From a virus: a DNA stretch of 32,117 nucleotides. The position numbers were made by a program, and so were the translations under genes. Location: positions 1 through 32,117 of the IMG/VR virus record IMGVR_UViG_3300042560_001120, one strand, 5' to 3'. Shown here piece by piece: positions 16,179 to 23,913 of the stretch. Every line of letters starts with the position of its first letter. Position 1 is the first letter of the stretch. The notes under the pieces were generated by a model that saw only the letters and a list, made by a program, of their open reading frames with translations, was not told the origin of the DNA and ran no database searches.

Positions 16179-16370
16179 TCAAGCGGTCGGCTTATCTTCT
16201 GGCTTCTTGCGCTTGTAGATCCGCTTCTTTTTGCGGGCGCGGGCGGAGAACTCGGACGGCTCCTCTATCCCAAGTTCGCGCTTTGTGTGTTCAATCCATT
16301 TTGGATCTCCAAAATCGGCTTGCGAGTAGGGGCCGTCTAAAATTATTTGCTTATCTTTTGATTCGCTCAT
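16179..16370 (-). CDS. Small basic protein of unknown function
   Basis: 63 residues, start ATG at 16370 with AGGGG six to seven bases upstream. It overlaps the 3' end of the portal gene by 20 bases. The C-terminal half is very basic (ARARKKKRIYKRKKPEDK) and could bind DNA or another head protein. The first half (DGPYSQADFGDPKWIEHTK) is encoded by AT-rich DNA continuous with the portal's C-terminal domain, while the second half returns to the usual GC. It may be a partner of that domain or a minor head protein; neither is shown. Confidence 0.6.
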   Translation of the reverse strand: MSESKDKQIILDGPYSQADFGDPKWIEHTKRELGIEEPSEFSARARKKKRIYKRKKPEDKPTA

Positions 16371-18444
16371 ATTTCGCCCCTATCCATGCAGCTACATTAC
16401 TATTCCATTCGTGCGTATATTCAAAATTTGCTTCTTCAACAGTGATTTTTCCCTGCTTGTAAAGAGTTTCAAATTTGTCAAACGACACTCTTTTTTCCTC
16501 GTTTACTGTTTTTCTAAGCGTGGAAAGCGCAGGCCACCCTTTTTCTGGTCTTTTAAGAACATAAACATATTTGCTGCTCGTAACCCTAAACTCAGCAGCA
16601 TCTATTTGTTTTGCGGCAATCCAATCTGGCGAACTAAACGATTTTGATGTCGGGTGATTGTGGCTCGCCACAAGACCCGGAATTTGAATTTTTCCGTCTA
16701 CAACTCCGTCTGCCTGATCAAGCGCCCCGAAATCAAAATCTACGCTTCTTTCGTCGCCGTCTTTCTGAACCAAGACATTGCCCGACCCATCAAGTATGAG
16801 GATGCTTTCAAAGTCCTGAGATTTTACCCTTTCCTCAAAGTCAGTAATCGCTTGATGCTTGTGGGGCGCGGGGTGGCCTGATTTCTCCCCCTTCGGCTCA
16901 TCTTTTTTTTTACCCGAAGCGCCACCACTCGCGCAATCGTTGCCCGGCTTAAACCCTCCTGCGCCCGTGCCGCAATCAAGTTTGGCAATAAGCTGCGAAA
17001 ACTCAGCGGCGGGCATGACCACCTCTGGCTCAACCGCTGCTGGGAGAATTTGATCCTGCGGTTGCGCCTGCTCCACCCCGATCATCACGCCAAGATCGGC
17101 GGCAAATTCGCGTTCGGTCGCAATCTCGGCCACAGCCTCCTTCCAATCAATGCCCTGCTCACCGAAGTAGTCCGAGAGCGTCATTAGCCCGGCCTTCACA
17201 TCGTCGCGGCGGGCGGTGGCCTCGCGGCCTACGTCCACCGTGATCGAGCGCGGAGTTTGCCAGCCGACAGACTGCCAGCCGGGATTCATGGGAAGTTCTT
17301 TGCGCGAGATGGCGCGAGCAATCGCATAGCGCCAGAGTTTCGATAGGAACGCATTAACCAGCACATCCTGGCGGGCGGCAAAGCATCTCGCCGCCTTCTG
17401 TATGATAAACCTTTGCGCCACGCCGCCGATCGCGCTGGTGTCCCAAACAAACTCGTAAGGCAGGCCCAAGCCGATGGCCGCTGCCCGAATGTATTGCTCA
17501 AGGTGCTTATCGAGCTTCTCGTTCGGGCGGTTCATCACGAAGGATTGAATGTCCTCCGTGTTCTTCATGCGCGGAACCAGCCCGCCGCCGAAAATGCTTT
17601 CGCGGGTCAGGTTGCCATTGCTGTCCTTGCTGAAGTCGCCAAGGAATCCTTCCGCGCCGATGTTCCCTGTGGAGTTTTTGATGACGAGGCCGATGCTGCT
17701 GCCAGCCTTTGCCGCCATCATCTCAAATCTTAGAAGTTCGTCCCGATCCAAAACGCTGTTGAGCGCCACGCCGATCGCAGGATAGCCGCGCACTTGGTCG
17801 GCGCGCTCTGGCTCGTAAACGTGAAGCATGGCGTCGGCCTTTACCTCGCGGTGGCGGCGCGGGTATTCGTCGCCCTCCCCAATGAAATAGCCAAGCGGGC
17901 GCTGGAATTTGTCGAGCTTCACGCCGTCCACCACGCCGTTGTTGCTTGCCGAGGTGTCGGGCGACTCCACGCGGTGCGCCTCGACAATCTGCACGGCGGG
18001 AGCGCCGTCTGTCTTGGCCGTAAGGATGGCGAAAATTTCCCCGTCCCGGTCAATGGCCTCCGACACGAGCATTTGCAGGGAGCGCATATCGTGCCGCCCG
18101 CTGATTTCGGGCGAGCGCGCCCAATTCTCCCACCATTGCTCTGCCGCATCGTCCCACGCTTGATCACCTGACATGGCTTGCGGGCGAATGCCGATGCCGC
18201 TGCCCACGGAATACATGGCCTTGTCGCGCACTGCGCCCCGCACTATCGCGTTGTTGTAGAAACATTTACGCGAAAGCGCCATGAGGCGGGTGCGGTCATA
18301 GGAGGAAAGGTCAACCTTGGAATCCTGCGCTTGCGCGTAAACCCAACCACGCTCCTCGCTGCGGTGGTTCACGGCCTCAATCATGCGCGAGAACCCGAAT
18401 GCCGCTGCCACGCGGTCAACAAATTTGGTCTGCTTGGTCTTCAT
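16351..18444 (-). CDS. Portal protein with C-terminal JAB/MPN-like domain
   Basis: 697 residues from the ATG at 18444 (ATGA overlap with the gpW-like gene). Residues 1-480 are a lambda gpB-type portal: RCFYNNAIVRGAVRDKA-like opening (starting RK), QWWENWARSPEISGRHD, VQIVEAHRVESPD and AAAIGLGLPYEFVWD. A linker at 491-504 reads CGTGAGGFKPGNDC, then a Lys/Glu/Gly tether. Residues about 530-697 form an added domain with FESILILDGSGNVLVQK (Glu546), SHNHP (His595, His597) and SSPDW (Asp607), a JAMM-like metal-site arrangement with one residue fewer than the textbook spacing. The added part is about 42% GC (16381-16860), against roughly 58-67% in sampled portal-core lines. Confidence 0.8.
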   Translation of the reverse strand: MKTKQTKFVDRVAAAFGFSRMIEAVNHRSEERGWVYAQAQDSKVDLSSYDRTRLMALSRKCFYNNAIVRGAVRDKAMYSVGSGIGIRPQAMSGDQAWDDAAEQWWENWARSPEISGRHDMRSLQMLVSEAIDRDGEIFAILTAKTDGAPAVQIVEAHRVESPDTSASNNGVVDGVKLDKFQRPLGYFIGEGDEYPRRHREVKADAMLHVYEPERADQVRGYPAIGVALNSVLDRDELLRFEMMAAKAGSSIGLVIKNSTGNIGAEGFLGDFSKDSNGNLTRESIFGGGLVPRMKNTEDIQSFVMNRPNEKLDKHLEQYIRAAAIGLGLPYEFVWDTSAIGGVAQRFIIQKAARCFAARQDVLVNAFLSKLWRYAIARAISRKELPMNPGWQSVGWQTPRSITVDVGREATARRDDVKAGLMTLSDYFGEQGIDWKEAVAEIATEREFAADLGVMIGVEQAQPQDQILPAAVEPEVVMPAAEFSQLIAKLDCGTGAGGFKPGNDCASGGASGKKKDEPKGEKSGHPAPHKHQAITDFEERVKSQDFESILILDGSGNVLVQKDGDERSVDFDFGALDQADGVVDGKIQIPGLVASHNHPTSKSFSSPDWIAAKQIDAAEFRVTSSKYVYVLKRPEKGWPALSTLRKTVNEEKRVSFDKFETLYKQGKITVEEANFEYTHEWNSNVAAWIGAKYERIKR

Positions 18445-18704
18445 GTGCGGTTCGGAAAGCGCATTTGCGTCACACGCGAGTTGCCGATTGTCCCGGCATT
18501 GATGGCAAGGGCCGTCTCGATGAGGCCAAGCATATCCCATGCATCGTAGGACTTTTGCAGGGTGACGCTGCGCCCGCCCACACTGCTTGACACCACGAAC
18601 GCCTGACTCGCCCCGCCAGCAAGAATCTGAGCCTTACAACTGGCTTTGAGTTGCGAAAGTTCAGAGGCCGTAAAAACTTGGGCCAGAATAGCAGCGTCCG
18701 TCAC
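18441..18704 (-). CDS. Head-tail joining protein, gpW-like
   Basis: 87 residues with a GTG start at 18704. Two helices (ASELSQLKASCKAQILAGG; YDAWDMLGLIETALAIN) flank a short beta hairpin (VGGRSVTLQKS), the arrangement of lambda gpW, which completes the packaged head. It sits between the large terminase and portal genes as in lambda, overlapping the portal start by ATGA. Confidence 0.7.
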   Translation of the reverse strand: MTDAAILAQVFTASELSQLKASCKAQILAGGASQAFVVSSSVGGRSVTLQKSYDAWDMLGLIETALAINAGTIGNSRVTQMRFPNRT

Positions 18705-18720
18705 GCACTCGCGGCGTGTG

Positions 18721-20502
18721 TCAAGGAGCGGGCTGGCCCGCTTGGAACTGCGACATGATGGAGTCGATCAGAACCAGCGCCATCTTCTCGCAGTCGGCAA
18801 GGTGGTTCGGCCCAAGACGCTGCCATTTCGCCACGCCCTCTTTTTCGATCAGCGCCTCTCCCTGCAACTGCGAAACGTAGTCTTTCGCTATATCTCGCGG
18901 CAGATACCAGCGCCCACGGCCATCGCGTAAAACGTCATGGTAAAGCCGCGCCTGCCAAAACTCGGCGTCGAATTGGAGCATCCAAATGTTATGCCCCGCG
19001 CCCAAGATTTGCTGGAATTTCCACGGCTCGCGCAATCCCTGCGACACCGTGCGGCCCTTGGCCGCGCAGAATAGACCGCCCGACCGCGCCACGAAGTCGT
19101 AAACGCCTGCCGGGGTCTTCGCCGCATACCCCGAATCGACCACACCCTTGAAGCATTTGTAGTGGCGAAACTTTTCCATCACCAAATCCCAACCAATCGC
19201 CGCCCCGTAATCGACCAAGTAACTGCTACCGTCTTCGTGAAGCTCGCGGATGACCCACCACAGTTCCGTTTGCTGAACGTCCACCGACATGATGCGACCC
19301 AACATTTTGCCTTCGGGCGGCTGGCCTATCGTGTAACGCGGCGAGGCGTCCACCCGCTCGCGTATCATCGCCGTGGTGATGAGTGACCCCGCCGCCACCC
19401 AAGGCAAGGCCAGTTCGCGGTTAAAGAAATCCTGCAAGCCCCCCGGTGTCTCGCGGTCTTGGAGGAATTTGACGGCCAGATCCGACCACCTTCGCCAAGG
19501 AGCATAAAGCGAAGACAGATGGTAACTGCGCCGCCCTGGCTCGGCGGCAAGGTCAGTCGCCCGCCACTCGCCGCGCTCAAGCATCTGCGCCTTATCGGCC
19601 TCGGTGTGCGCGTGGTCGCACTTCGGGCAATGGCAACGCGCCGATTCCGAGACAAGTTCCATGTTCCACGCGGAATCTTGCTTCGCTTCCTGCGCCCACT
19701 TGATGCGCTCCCACTCCAAGACAAACATTTCGCCGCAGGCCGCGCACGGGACGAAGTATTTGCGCTGATCGCCTTTGAGCCATTCTTCCCAAATGGCCCC
19801 ATCCTCATAGGTTGGGGTCGAGGTTGTGATGATGATATGCTGCGGATAGGTCGCTACGCGGGCCTCGGCCAACTGCAAAGGCGCAGATTCCTTGCCGCCC
19901 TTCGATGGAAACTTGTCCAATTCGTCCATGCACAGCGCGGCAATCGAACGCGAGGAAAGCGAGGCGGGGCTGTTGCTGCCCGTGAACCACACGCTCATGC
20001 GGTCAAAGTGCTGTTCCAAAAGCCTATACTTGTCGGGATCGGCCTGCTTGTGCCGCGCGAGCGTCGGGTTCTGGTCAATCAATGGCATCCACCGCGTTTC
20101 CGAAAACGAGCGGGCCAAGTGCGTGGACGGCATGACCCACAGACAAGGCGCGGGCGAGTTGTCCAATTTGTAGGCCATTCCGACAATGATGGCCGTGGTC
20201 TTCGATGTCTGCGCGCCCCACACCAAGGCAAGCCGCCGCACCCGTTCGTCTGCGAAGCATTCCAACACTTCGCGCACATAGGGGGTGCGCTGCGTCAGGT
20301 AGCTCCCCGGCTTGTTCGTGATTCGCTCGGAGAGCTTCAGATTTCCCTCGGCCCACGCCACCACCCCCGGCTTCGGCGGGGCAATCGTCACCTCATGGCT
20401 TGCCGCCCAAGCCTCGGCTAATCCGCCTTGGTCTGCTCGCTCAAGGATGGCGGCAATGTCGCCAGATGTTTTCGCAGTATTGAGGTCGCCTGTTCCCCCC
20501 AT
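18721..20502 (-). CDS. Terminase large subunit (gpA family)
   Basis: 593 residues. The ATPase shows a Walker-A-like GAQTSKT (96-102) and Walker B IAALCMDELD (187-196). Paired-Cys zinc-type motifs PCAACG and CHCPKC follow. The nuclease half contains IMSVDVQQTELWW and VVDSGYAAKTPAGVYDF. It packages DNA into proheads with TerS. The ATG at 20502 is chosen since an upstream extension to 20964 is Arg/Gly/Pro-rich, runs through the small-subunit gene in another frame and looks non-coding. It overlaps the TerS gene by 85 bases. No strong ribosome site is visible, so translational coupling is likely. Confidence 0.9.
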   Translation of the reverse strand: MGGTGDLNTAKTSGDIAAILERADQGGLAEAWAASHEVTIAPPKPGVVAWAEGNLKLSERITNKPGSYLTQRTPYVREVLECFADERVRRLALVWGAQTSKTTAIIVGMAYKLDNSPAPCLWVMPSTHLARSFSETRWMPLIDQNPTLARHKQADPDKYRLLEQHFDRMSVWFTGSNSPASLSSRSIAALCMDELDKFPSKGGKESAPLQLAEARVATYPQHIIITTSTPTYEDGAIWEEWLKGDQRKYFVPCAACGEMFVLEWERIKWAQEAKQDSAWNMELVSESARCHCPKCDHAHTEADKAQMLERGEWRATDLAAEPGRRSYHLSSLYAPWRRWSDLAVKFLQDRETPGGLQDFFNRELALPWVAAGSLITTAMIRERVDASPRYTIGQPPEGKMLGRIMSVDVQQTELWWVIRELHEDGSSYLVDYGAAIGWDLVMEKFRHYKCFKGVVDSGYAAKTPAGVYDFVARSGGLFCAAKGRTVSQGLREPWKFQQILGAGHNIWMLQFDAEFWQARLYHDVLRDGRGRWYLPRDIAKDYVSQLQGEALIEKEGVAKWQRLGPNHLADCEKMALVLIDSIMSQFQAGQPAP

Positions 20503-20957
20503 TGAAACGTCGAAAAATCCTGCACCGCCGCCGAGATTAGCCCACGAATCGCCGCCACCGTCTCGGCTTTGTTGAGGGTGGTCTTGGTCATCGAAAGGAA
20601 TTGCGAAAATTCCTGCTCCGCTTGTGCTGCTGCCTTCCGACTGTCCCGCCACGCTCCCGCCAGTTCGGCCACCGTGCGGCTGTTTATTTCGTCCACGTTG
20701 GCTGCGGCCTTCCACAGTTCGTAGTGCCGAAGCTCGCCCTCGGCGGCGCGGTCGAGTCGCGCCTTCGGCCCCATCGCCGGGTTGCTGCTCGCGGTCGGGG
20801 CTGAGAGCTTGCCGCCCTTCCTGCGGCGGATGTTCGCCGCCAGCCACGCCTTCGCCGTCTCCACCGAGTCGGTCGGCATCCCCTGGGCTTTCCACAGGCT
20901 GATGCTCGTCTGGTTCGCGTCGAGCGCGCGGGCGAGTTGGATCTGCGTCAGGGCCAT
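20418..20957 (-). CDS. Terminase small subunit (Nu1-like)
   Basis: 179 residues. The N terminus TQIQLARALDANQTSISLWKAQG is a helix-turn-helix, followed by AKAWLAANIRRRKGGK, the wing-like basic segment of Nu1-type small terminases. A helical oligomerisation region follows (about 70-150). It recognises the packaging site and recruits the large subunit. It opens the packaging operon and is preceded by an intergenic region with paired inverted repeats. Confidence 0.8.
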   Translation of the reverse strand: MALTQIQLARALDANQTSISLWKAQGMPTDSVETAKAWLAANIRRRKGGKLSAPTASSNPAMGPKARLDRAAEGELRHYELWKAAANVDEINSRTVAELAGAWRDSRKAAAQAEQEFSQFLSMTKTTLNKAETVAAIRGLISAAVQDFSTFQWGEQATSILRKHLATLPPSLSEQTKAD

Positions 20958-20985
20958 GCGGCATCTTGATACGGCTTTTTCGTGT

Positions 20986-21164
20986 GTCTCACTATCAAAT
21001 CGGCTATTGAGACGGCCAGCGGCGAGAAGTGTTTATTACTTGAGCCAATCGCAATAAATTTTGCCCCAAATCTTGCCAGTCGTGGCCTCCTCGCGCTCTG
21101 GCTTCCAAAGAGATGCCTTTCTCATGTCTCAACAAGGAGCCTTGTTGTTTACGCCTATTGAGAC
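20986..21164 (-). repeat. Paired inverted repeats upstream of terS, candidate packaging/terminase site
   Basis: The 216-base gap before terS holds two related elements. One is GTCTCA (20986-20991) facing TGAGAC (21008-21013). The other is GTCTCAA (21126-21132) facing TTGAGAC (21158-21164) with an inner perfect palindrome CAACAAGG/CCTTGTTG (21130-21147). CTATTGAGAC is repeated exactly at 21004-21013 and 21155-21164. cos or pac recognition sites commonly sit next to terS, so these are candidate terminase-binding sites. Regulatory operators are the alternative. Confidence 0.5.
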
Positions 21165-21173
21165 TGGCGGGTG

Positions 21174-21752
21174 TCAAGACGCGCCCCCCTTCAGTTGCAC
21201 ATACCTCTGCTCATACGCATAGATCGCATCACGAACAGGCTTGACCACGCGCAGGGTATCCTCGATCTGCGCCACGTTCATCTGGTCAGGCGGCATCTTG
21301 TGGATCAGTTGCGAGAACCAGCGCCGGGCATCGTAGACCCAACCCGCCGCAATATCCCTCACGCTGATGTCCTCATGCTCATCCTGCTTTGGCGCGTCTG
21401 CCTCGCCTGTCGCCTCGCTGTTCGCTGCTGCCTGCGCCTGCACGCTGGCCCTGTCTTCGATGTGCTTGAACCCCGGCAAGAACAGTTGGTCAGGGTGATA
21501 GTGGGCATGGTGCCGAATGTATCTGTCCGCTGTCGTTGTCGGCATCGTGACCTTCTCGCGCAGCCAATGACCAAAGGCCGGGCCGATAGTGTCGCGGGCG
21601 CTGGTTAGCTTCATGCCCACCTCGTTAGCCATTGCCCCGATCTCGCGGGCCGTGGCCTTTACATCCTCCACCCGCGCCATGATAGCCGCGTGTTGTTCGT
21701 TAATGTCTGAGGCCAGAGCGTCGGCTGCGGCCAGTTCGATTTCCTTACTCAT
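21174..21752 (-). CDS. DUF3102-like putative DNA-associated protein
   Basis: 192 residues from the ATG at 21752, chosen for AAGGAG nine bases upstream and the ATGA overlap with the preceding gene. Residues about 20-85 (HAAIMARVEDVKATAREIG ... GHWLREKVTMPTTTADRYI) match the style of DUF3102 proteins, found on phages and plasmids, with a helix-turn-helix-like end. The C terminus is helical (DARRWFSQLIHKMPPDQMN). It is the last gene before the late packaging region. Function unknown, possibly regulatory. Confidence 0.6.
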   Translation of the reverse strand: MSKEIELAAADALASDINEQHAAIMARVEDVKATAREIGAMANEVGMKLTSARDTIGPAFGHWLREKVTMPTTTADRYIRHHAHYHPDQLFLPGFKHIEDRASVQAQAAANSEATGEADAPKQDEHEDISVRDIAAGWVYDARRWFSQLIHKMPPDQMNVAQIEDTLRVVKPVRDAIYAYEQRYVQLKGGAS

Positions 21753-22258
21753 TGTGTGTTCTCCTTGTCTTCGTGTCGTTTTGTCCAAGAGCGGCGCGCT
21801 GCCGCGCGGGAACTCTCCCGTGCTTGGTCGCTCTTTTGAAATCCGTTGTGGCCCGTGATGCCGAGACGTTCCTGCATTTCGATGACGGCTTTGCTTAGTG
21901 CTGCCCGCGTTACCCCGATCTTGCGGGCAAGCTCGCTGTAGCTGTGGGCCAGGGTGATGGAGGTATCGCCCGCCGCCAGCAGGAAAGCGTAATAGCGCAG
22001 CGTCTTATTGCCGCGCGGCTCGTTGAGGTAAGTCAGGATTGGAATAAGCATACGCGAGGCCAGTTCCCGGCTCTCCCGCATCTGGTATTCGGCCATGAGA
22101 ATGACCAGCGCCTTGTGCTGCCACTGCTCAAGCTCAAGCTCCTCGGCCCACTCGTCGGCCAGCGTGTCCACGACCCCGGCCATGTCGGGCCTGTAGGCCG
22201 TTTCCAGTTTGTCCAAAGGGTTTTCTCCCATCGCGGCGAAGCGTCGAATGTCAATCAT
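21749..22258 (-). CDS. Helix-turn-helix protein, possible transcription regulator
   Basis: 169 residues. A helical first half (VDTLADEWAEELELEQWQH, RELASRMLIPILTYL) is followed by a helix-turn-helix at about 105-135 (SYSELARKIGVTRAALSKAV). The tail is basic (SSRAAARRSWTKRHE). The DNA-binding segment resembles regulators that act on middle or late phage genes, fitting its place just upstream of the late operon. Targets are unknown. It joins its neighbours by ATGA overlaps at both ends. Confidence 0.6.
   Translation of the reverse strand: MIDIRRFAAMGENPLDKLETAYRPDMAGVVDTLADEWAEELELEQWQHKALVILMAEYQMRESRELASRMLIPILTYLNEPRGNKTLRYYAFLLAAGDTSITLAHSYSELARKIGVTRAALSKAVIEMQERLGITGHNGFQKSDQARESSRAAARRSWTKRHEDKENTQ
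21753..21764 (-). promoter_or_regulatory. GGAG + GAACACACA leader before start at 21752
   Basis: On the minus strand the bases before the ATG read AAGGAGAACACACA. The GGAG gives a proper ribosome site, and the AACACACA spacer recurs before several other early genes in this window. The same bases encode the C-terminal KENTQ of the upstream protein. Confidence 0.6.
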
Positions 22259-22482
22259 AAGCTAAATTCCTTCCTCGCTCGCCGTATCTGCTTGGCTCGC
22301 AGTTCGGCAAAATGTTTTGCAGCGCCCTTGGCTTCCCTGACCCCCACAGCAGACCGCCGATGCCATTTGCAGCAATAGACGCACAGATAAGTCTCCTGCT
22401 CTGGAAAATACTTGCTGGCCTTTAAGGCATCAGCCTCCGAGTCGTAAGCCCGCTTCCAAATGCACGCTTCCCACTTCTTCAC
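22255..22482 (-). CDS. Small putative zinc-binding protein
   Basis: 75 residues, GTG start overlapping the upstream stop as GTGA. The pattern KRAYDSEADALKAS ... YLCVYCCKWHR places Cys34, Cys37 and His41 as metal-binding candidates with Cys7. Small proteins of this style (tyrosine, C-x2-C, W-H) are common in phage genomes and have no known function. It is basic overall. Confidence 0.6.
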   Translation of the reverse strand: MKKWEACIWKRAYDSEADALKASKYFPEQETYLCVYCCKWHRRSAVGVREAKGAAKHFAELRAKQIRRARKEFSL

Positions 22483-22682
22483 GCCGCCCTCCTCGCCTCA
22501 TCCCGCGCCCGCAAAGCCCTCAGGTCGCGTTTTTCTAGCCACACAATAGCCACACCGCCATTACCCACCTCGGCCACGCTCACGGCATTGTCAGAGATGA
22601 CCCCGTGGTCTTGCAGTTCGTTCATCACCAGCCGAGCGTCGAGGCCACGGGCGGCGATATAGGCGCGGAGGGAGTCGCTCAT
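22479..22682 (-). CDS. Small hypothetical protein
   Basis: 67 residues. A helical N terminus (LRAYIAARGLDARLVMNELQDHG), a short beta stretch (AVSVAEVGNGGVAIVWLEK) and an Arg-rich C terminus (RDLRALRARDEARRAA). No family is recognised. It is a real coding gene by context: ATGA and GTGA overlaps link it to the dpdA-like gene and to the next small gene. Confidence 0.55.
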   Translation of the reverse strand: MSDSLRAYIAARGLDARLVMNELQDHGVISDNAVSVAEVGNGGVAIVWLEKRDLRALRARDEARRAA

Positions 22683-23320
22683 AGCAAAGCCTCCATTACC
22701 ATCTGCGGCCTTTTGTCGTTTCGTGTGGATAGGCGCAAATACCGCTCAAGTTCTTCCAAGCGATCTTCGCCGCCACGCATCCATCCTGTGCCGTCACAGG
22801 ATTCAGCCCCAGCGTCGTGCGCCATCCACAAAAGGCGCTCGCTATTGACCCGCCCGACATGGACGCGAGGGTGCGCTGCCGTCCACATCTTGAGGTTGCG
22901 CCACTTCCACTCGGTCGAGCCGCCCACAAAAATCACATCGGCATCGGTCGGCACATCATCGACGGTCATGCCGTCCTGCACGACAAAAGCCAAAGGCGCG
23001 TTGATGACGCCTCGGATACGCTGCGACCACTCCGGCCAGCGCGCCCTGGTCGCCTTGGCGTCGGCCACCACATCGGGAACAGCAACCCACATCGGGCGAA
23101 ATTCGCGGCGGGCGCGGTCGAGGAGATCCAGAAAGCCTTGCTCATCCCACTCGCGTTTATTGAGCCACGCGCCGAAAGCGCCATTGTCCAGCGCGTAGGG
23201 CATCCACGACGGCGGCTTCCGCCACCCATCGGGCGAGATTAGCCAGCCCAAACGATTCGGATACTTGCCGCACAAGTAGCCGATTTGGATTCCGCTGTTA
23301 TTTGTGGGCATGACCAGCAT
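22679..23320 (-). CDS. dpdA: DpdA-like 7-deazaguanine transglycosylase (TGT-like)
   Basis: 213 residues from the ATG at 23320; an ATG at 23311 is also possible, and neither has a clear ribosome site. It has TGT-barrel-like motifs: LDNGAFGAW (44-52), WVAVPDVVADA (78-88), VIFVGGSTEWKW (129-140), RVHVGRVNSERLLW (152-165) and ESCDGTGW (173-180). DpdA enzymes exchange guanine in DNA for a 7-deazaguanine base. Being next to queC and queD, with an overlap into queC, makes a DNA-modification role much more likely than a tRNA one. It is shorter than full TGT enzymes, as in phage forms. Confidence 0.7.
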   Translation of the reverse strand: MLVMPTNNSGIQIGYLCGKYPNRLGWLISPDGWRKPPSWMPYALDNGAFGAWLNKREWDEQGFLDLLDRARREFRPMWVAVPDVVADAKATRARWPEWSQRIRGVINAPLAFVVQDGMTVDDVPTDADVIFVGGSTEWKWRNLKMWTAAHPRVHVGRVNSERLLWMAHDAGAESCDGTGWMRGGEDRLEELERYLRLSTRNDKRPQMVMEALL

Positions 23321-23912
23321 CGGCAATGGCTTTCAGTCTGACTTGGCACGCACCGCATTGGCCGCACGGCTCGTCGCCGCCCGCGTAGCATGACCACGTT
23401 TCTTCCAGCGGCACGTTTAGCCGCCATGCAATATCGACCACCTTGGCCTTGGTGCGGACGATGTAGGGCAGATGAACCTCCATCCGGCGCGTGTGGCAGC
23501 ACCGCAGGGCAAAATTGAGGTGCTTCATAAAGTCGGCGCGGCAATCGGGATAGACCTCCGCATCGTCGCCGTTCACCGCGCAGGAAACCGCCGTGCATCC
23601 GTGCGAAAGCGCATAGCTTGCCGCCATTGCGATCAGCACCATGTTGCGGTTTGGCACTACGGTTGGCTTACCGACCAGCGGTTCGTTTCCTGTGGTCAGC
23701 GCCGACCGCTCAAATAGCTGCGGCGGCAGGGTGATTTTGTCGTAAGCCACGCCCAGCTTGGCGCAAGTCGCCTCGGCAAAGGTCAGTTCCTTGATGTGCC
23801 GCTGTCCGTAGTCGTAGAGCAGGCAATGGGCTTTGTGGCCTTGATGCAGAAGGTCGTAAAGCAGAGTGGTGCTATCCAGCCCGCCCGACATGAGATGAGT
23901 GAATTTAGCCAT
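23298..23912 (-). CDS. queC: 7-cyano-7-deazaguanine (preQ0) synthase QueC
   Basis: 204 residues. PP-loop ATPase motif SGGLDST at residues 9-15. RNMVLIAMAASYAL and NGDDAEVYPDCR are family motifs, and the C-terminal zinc cysteines are Cys175, 183, 186 and 189 (CYAGGDEPCGQCGAC). QueC converts 7-carboxy-7-deazaguanine to preQ0 with ammonia and ATP. All key residues appear intact. It lies one base after queD and overlaps the dpdA-like gene, so the three are co-translated. In phages such sets make modified DNA bases that block host restriction. Confidence 0.9.
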   Translation of the reverse strand: MAKFTHLMSGGLDSTTLLYDLLHQGHKAHCLLYDYGQRHIKELTFAEATCAKLGVAYDKITLPPQLFERSALTTGNEPLVGKPTVVPNRNMVLIAMAASYALSHGCTAVSCAVNGDDAEVYPDCRADFMKHLNFALRCCHTRRMEVHLPYIVRTKAKVVDIAWRLNVPLEETWSCYAGGDEPCGQCGACQVRLKAIADAGHAHK

Positions 23913-23913
23913 A

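Noticed and set aside
19459-20421. 320-codon open frame on the plus strand
   Set aside because: Lies opposite the motif-rich large-terminase gene; composition is Arg/His/Pro-rich as expected for an antisense shadow in GC-rich DNA.
20503-20964. Longer form of the large terminase
   Set aside because: The extra N terminus is Pro/Arg/Gly-rich, runs antiparallel in pattern to the TerS reading frame and exceeds the usual length; the TerS gene fully explains this DNA.
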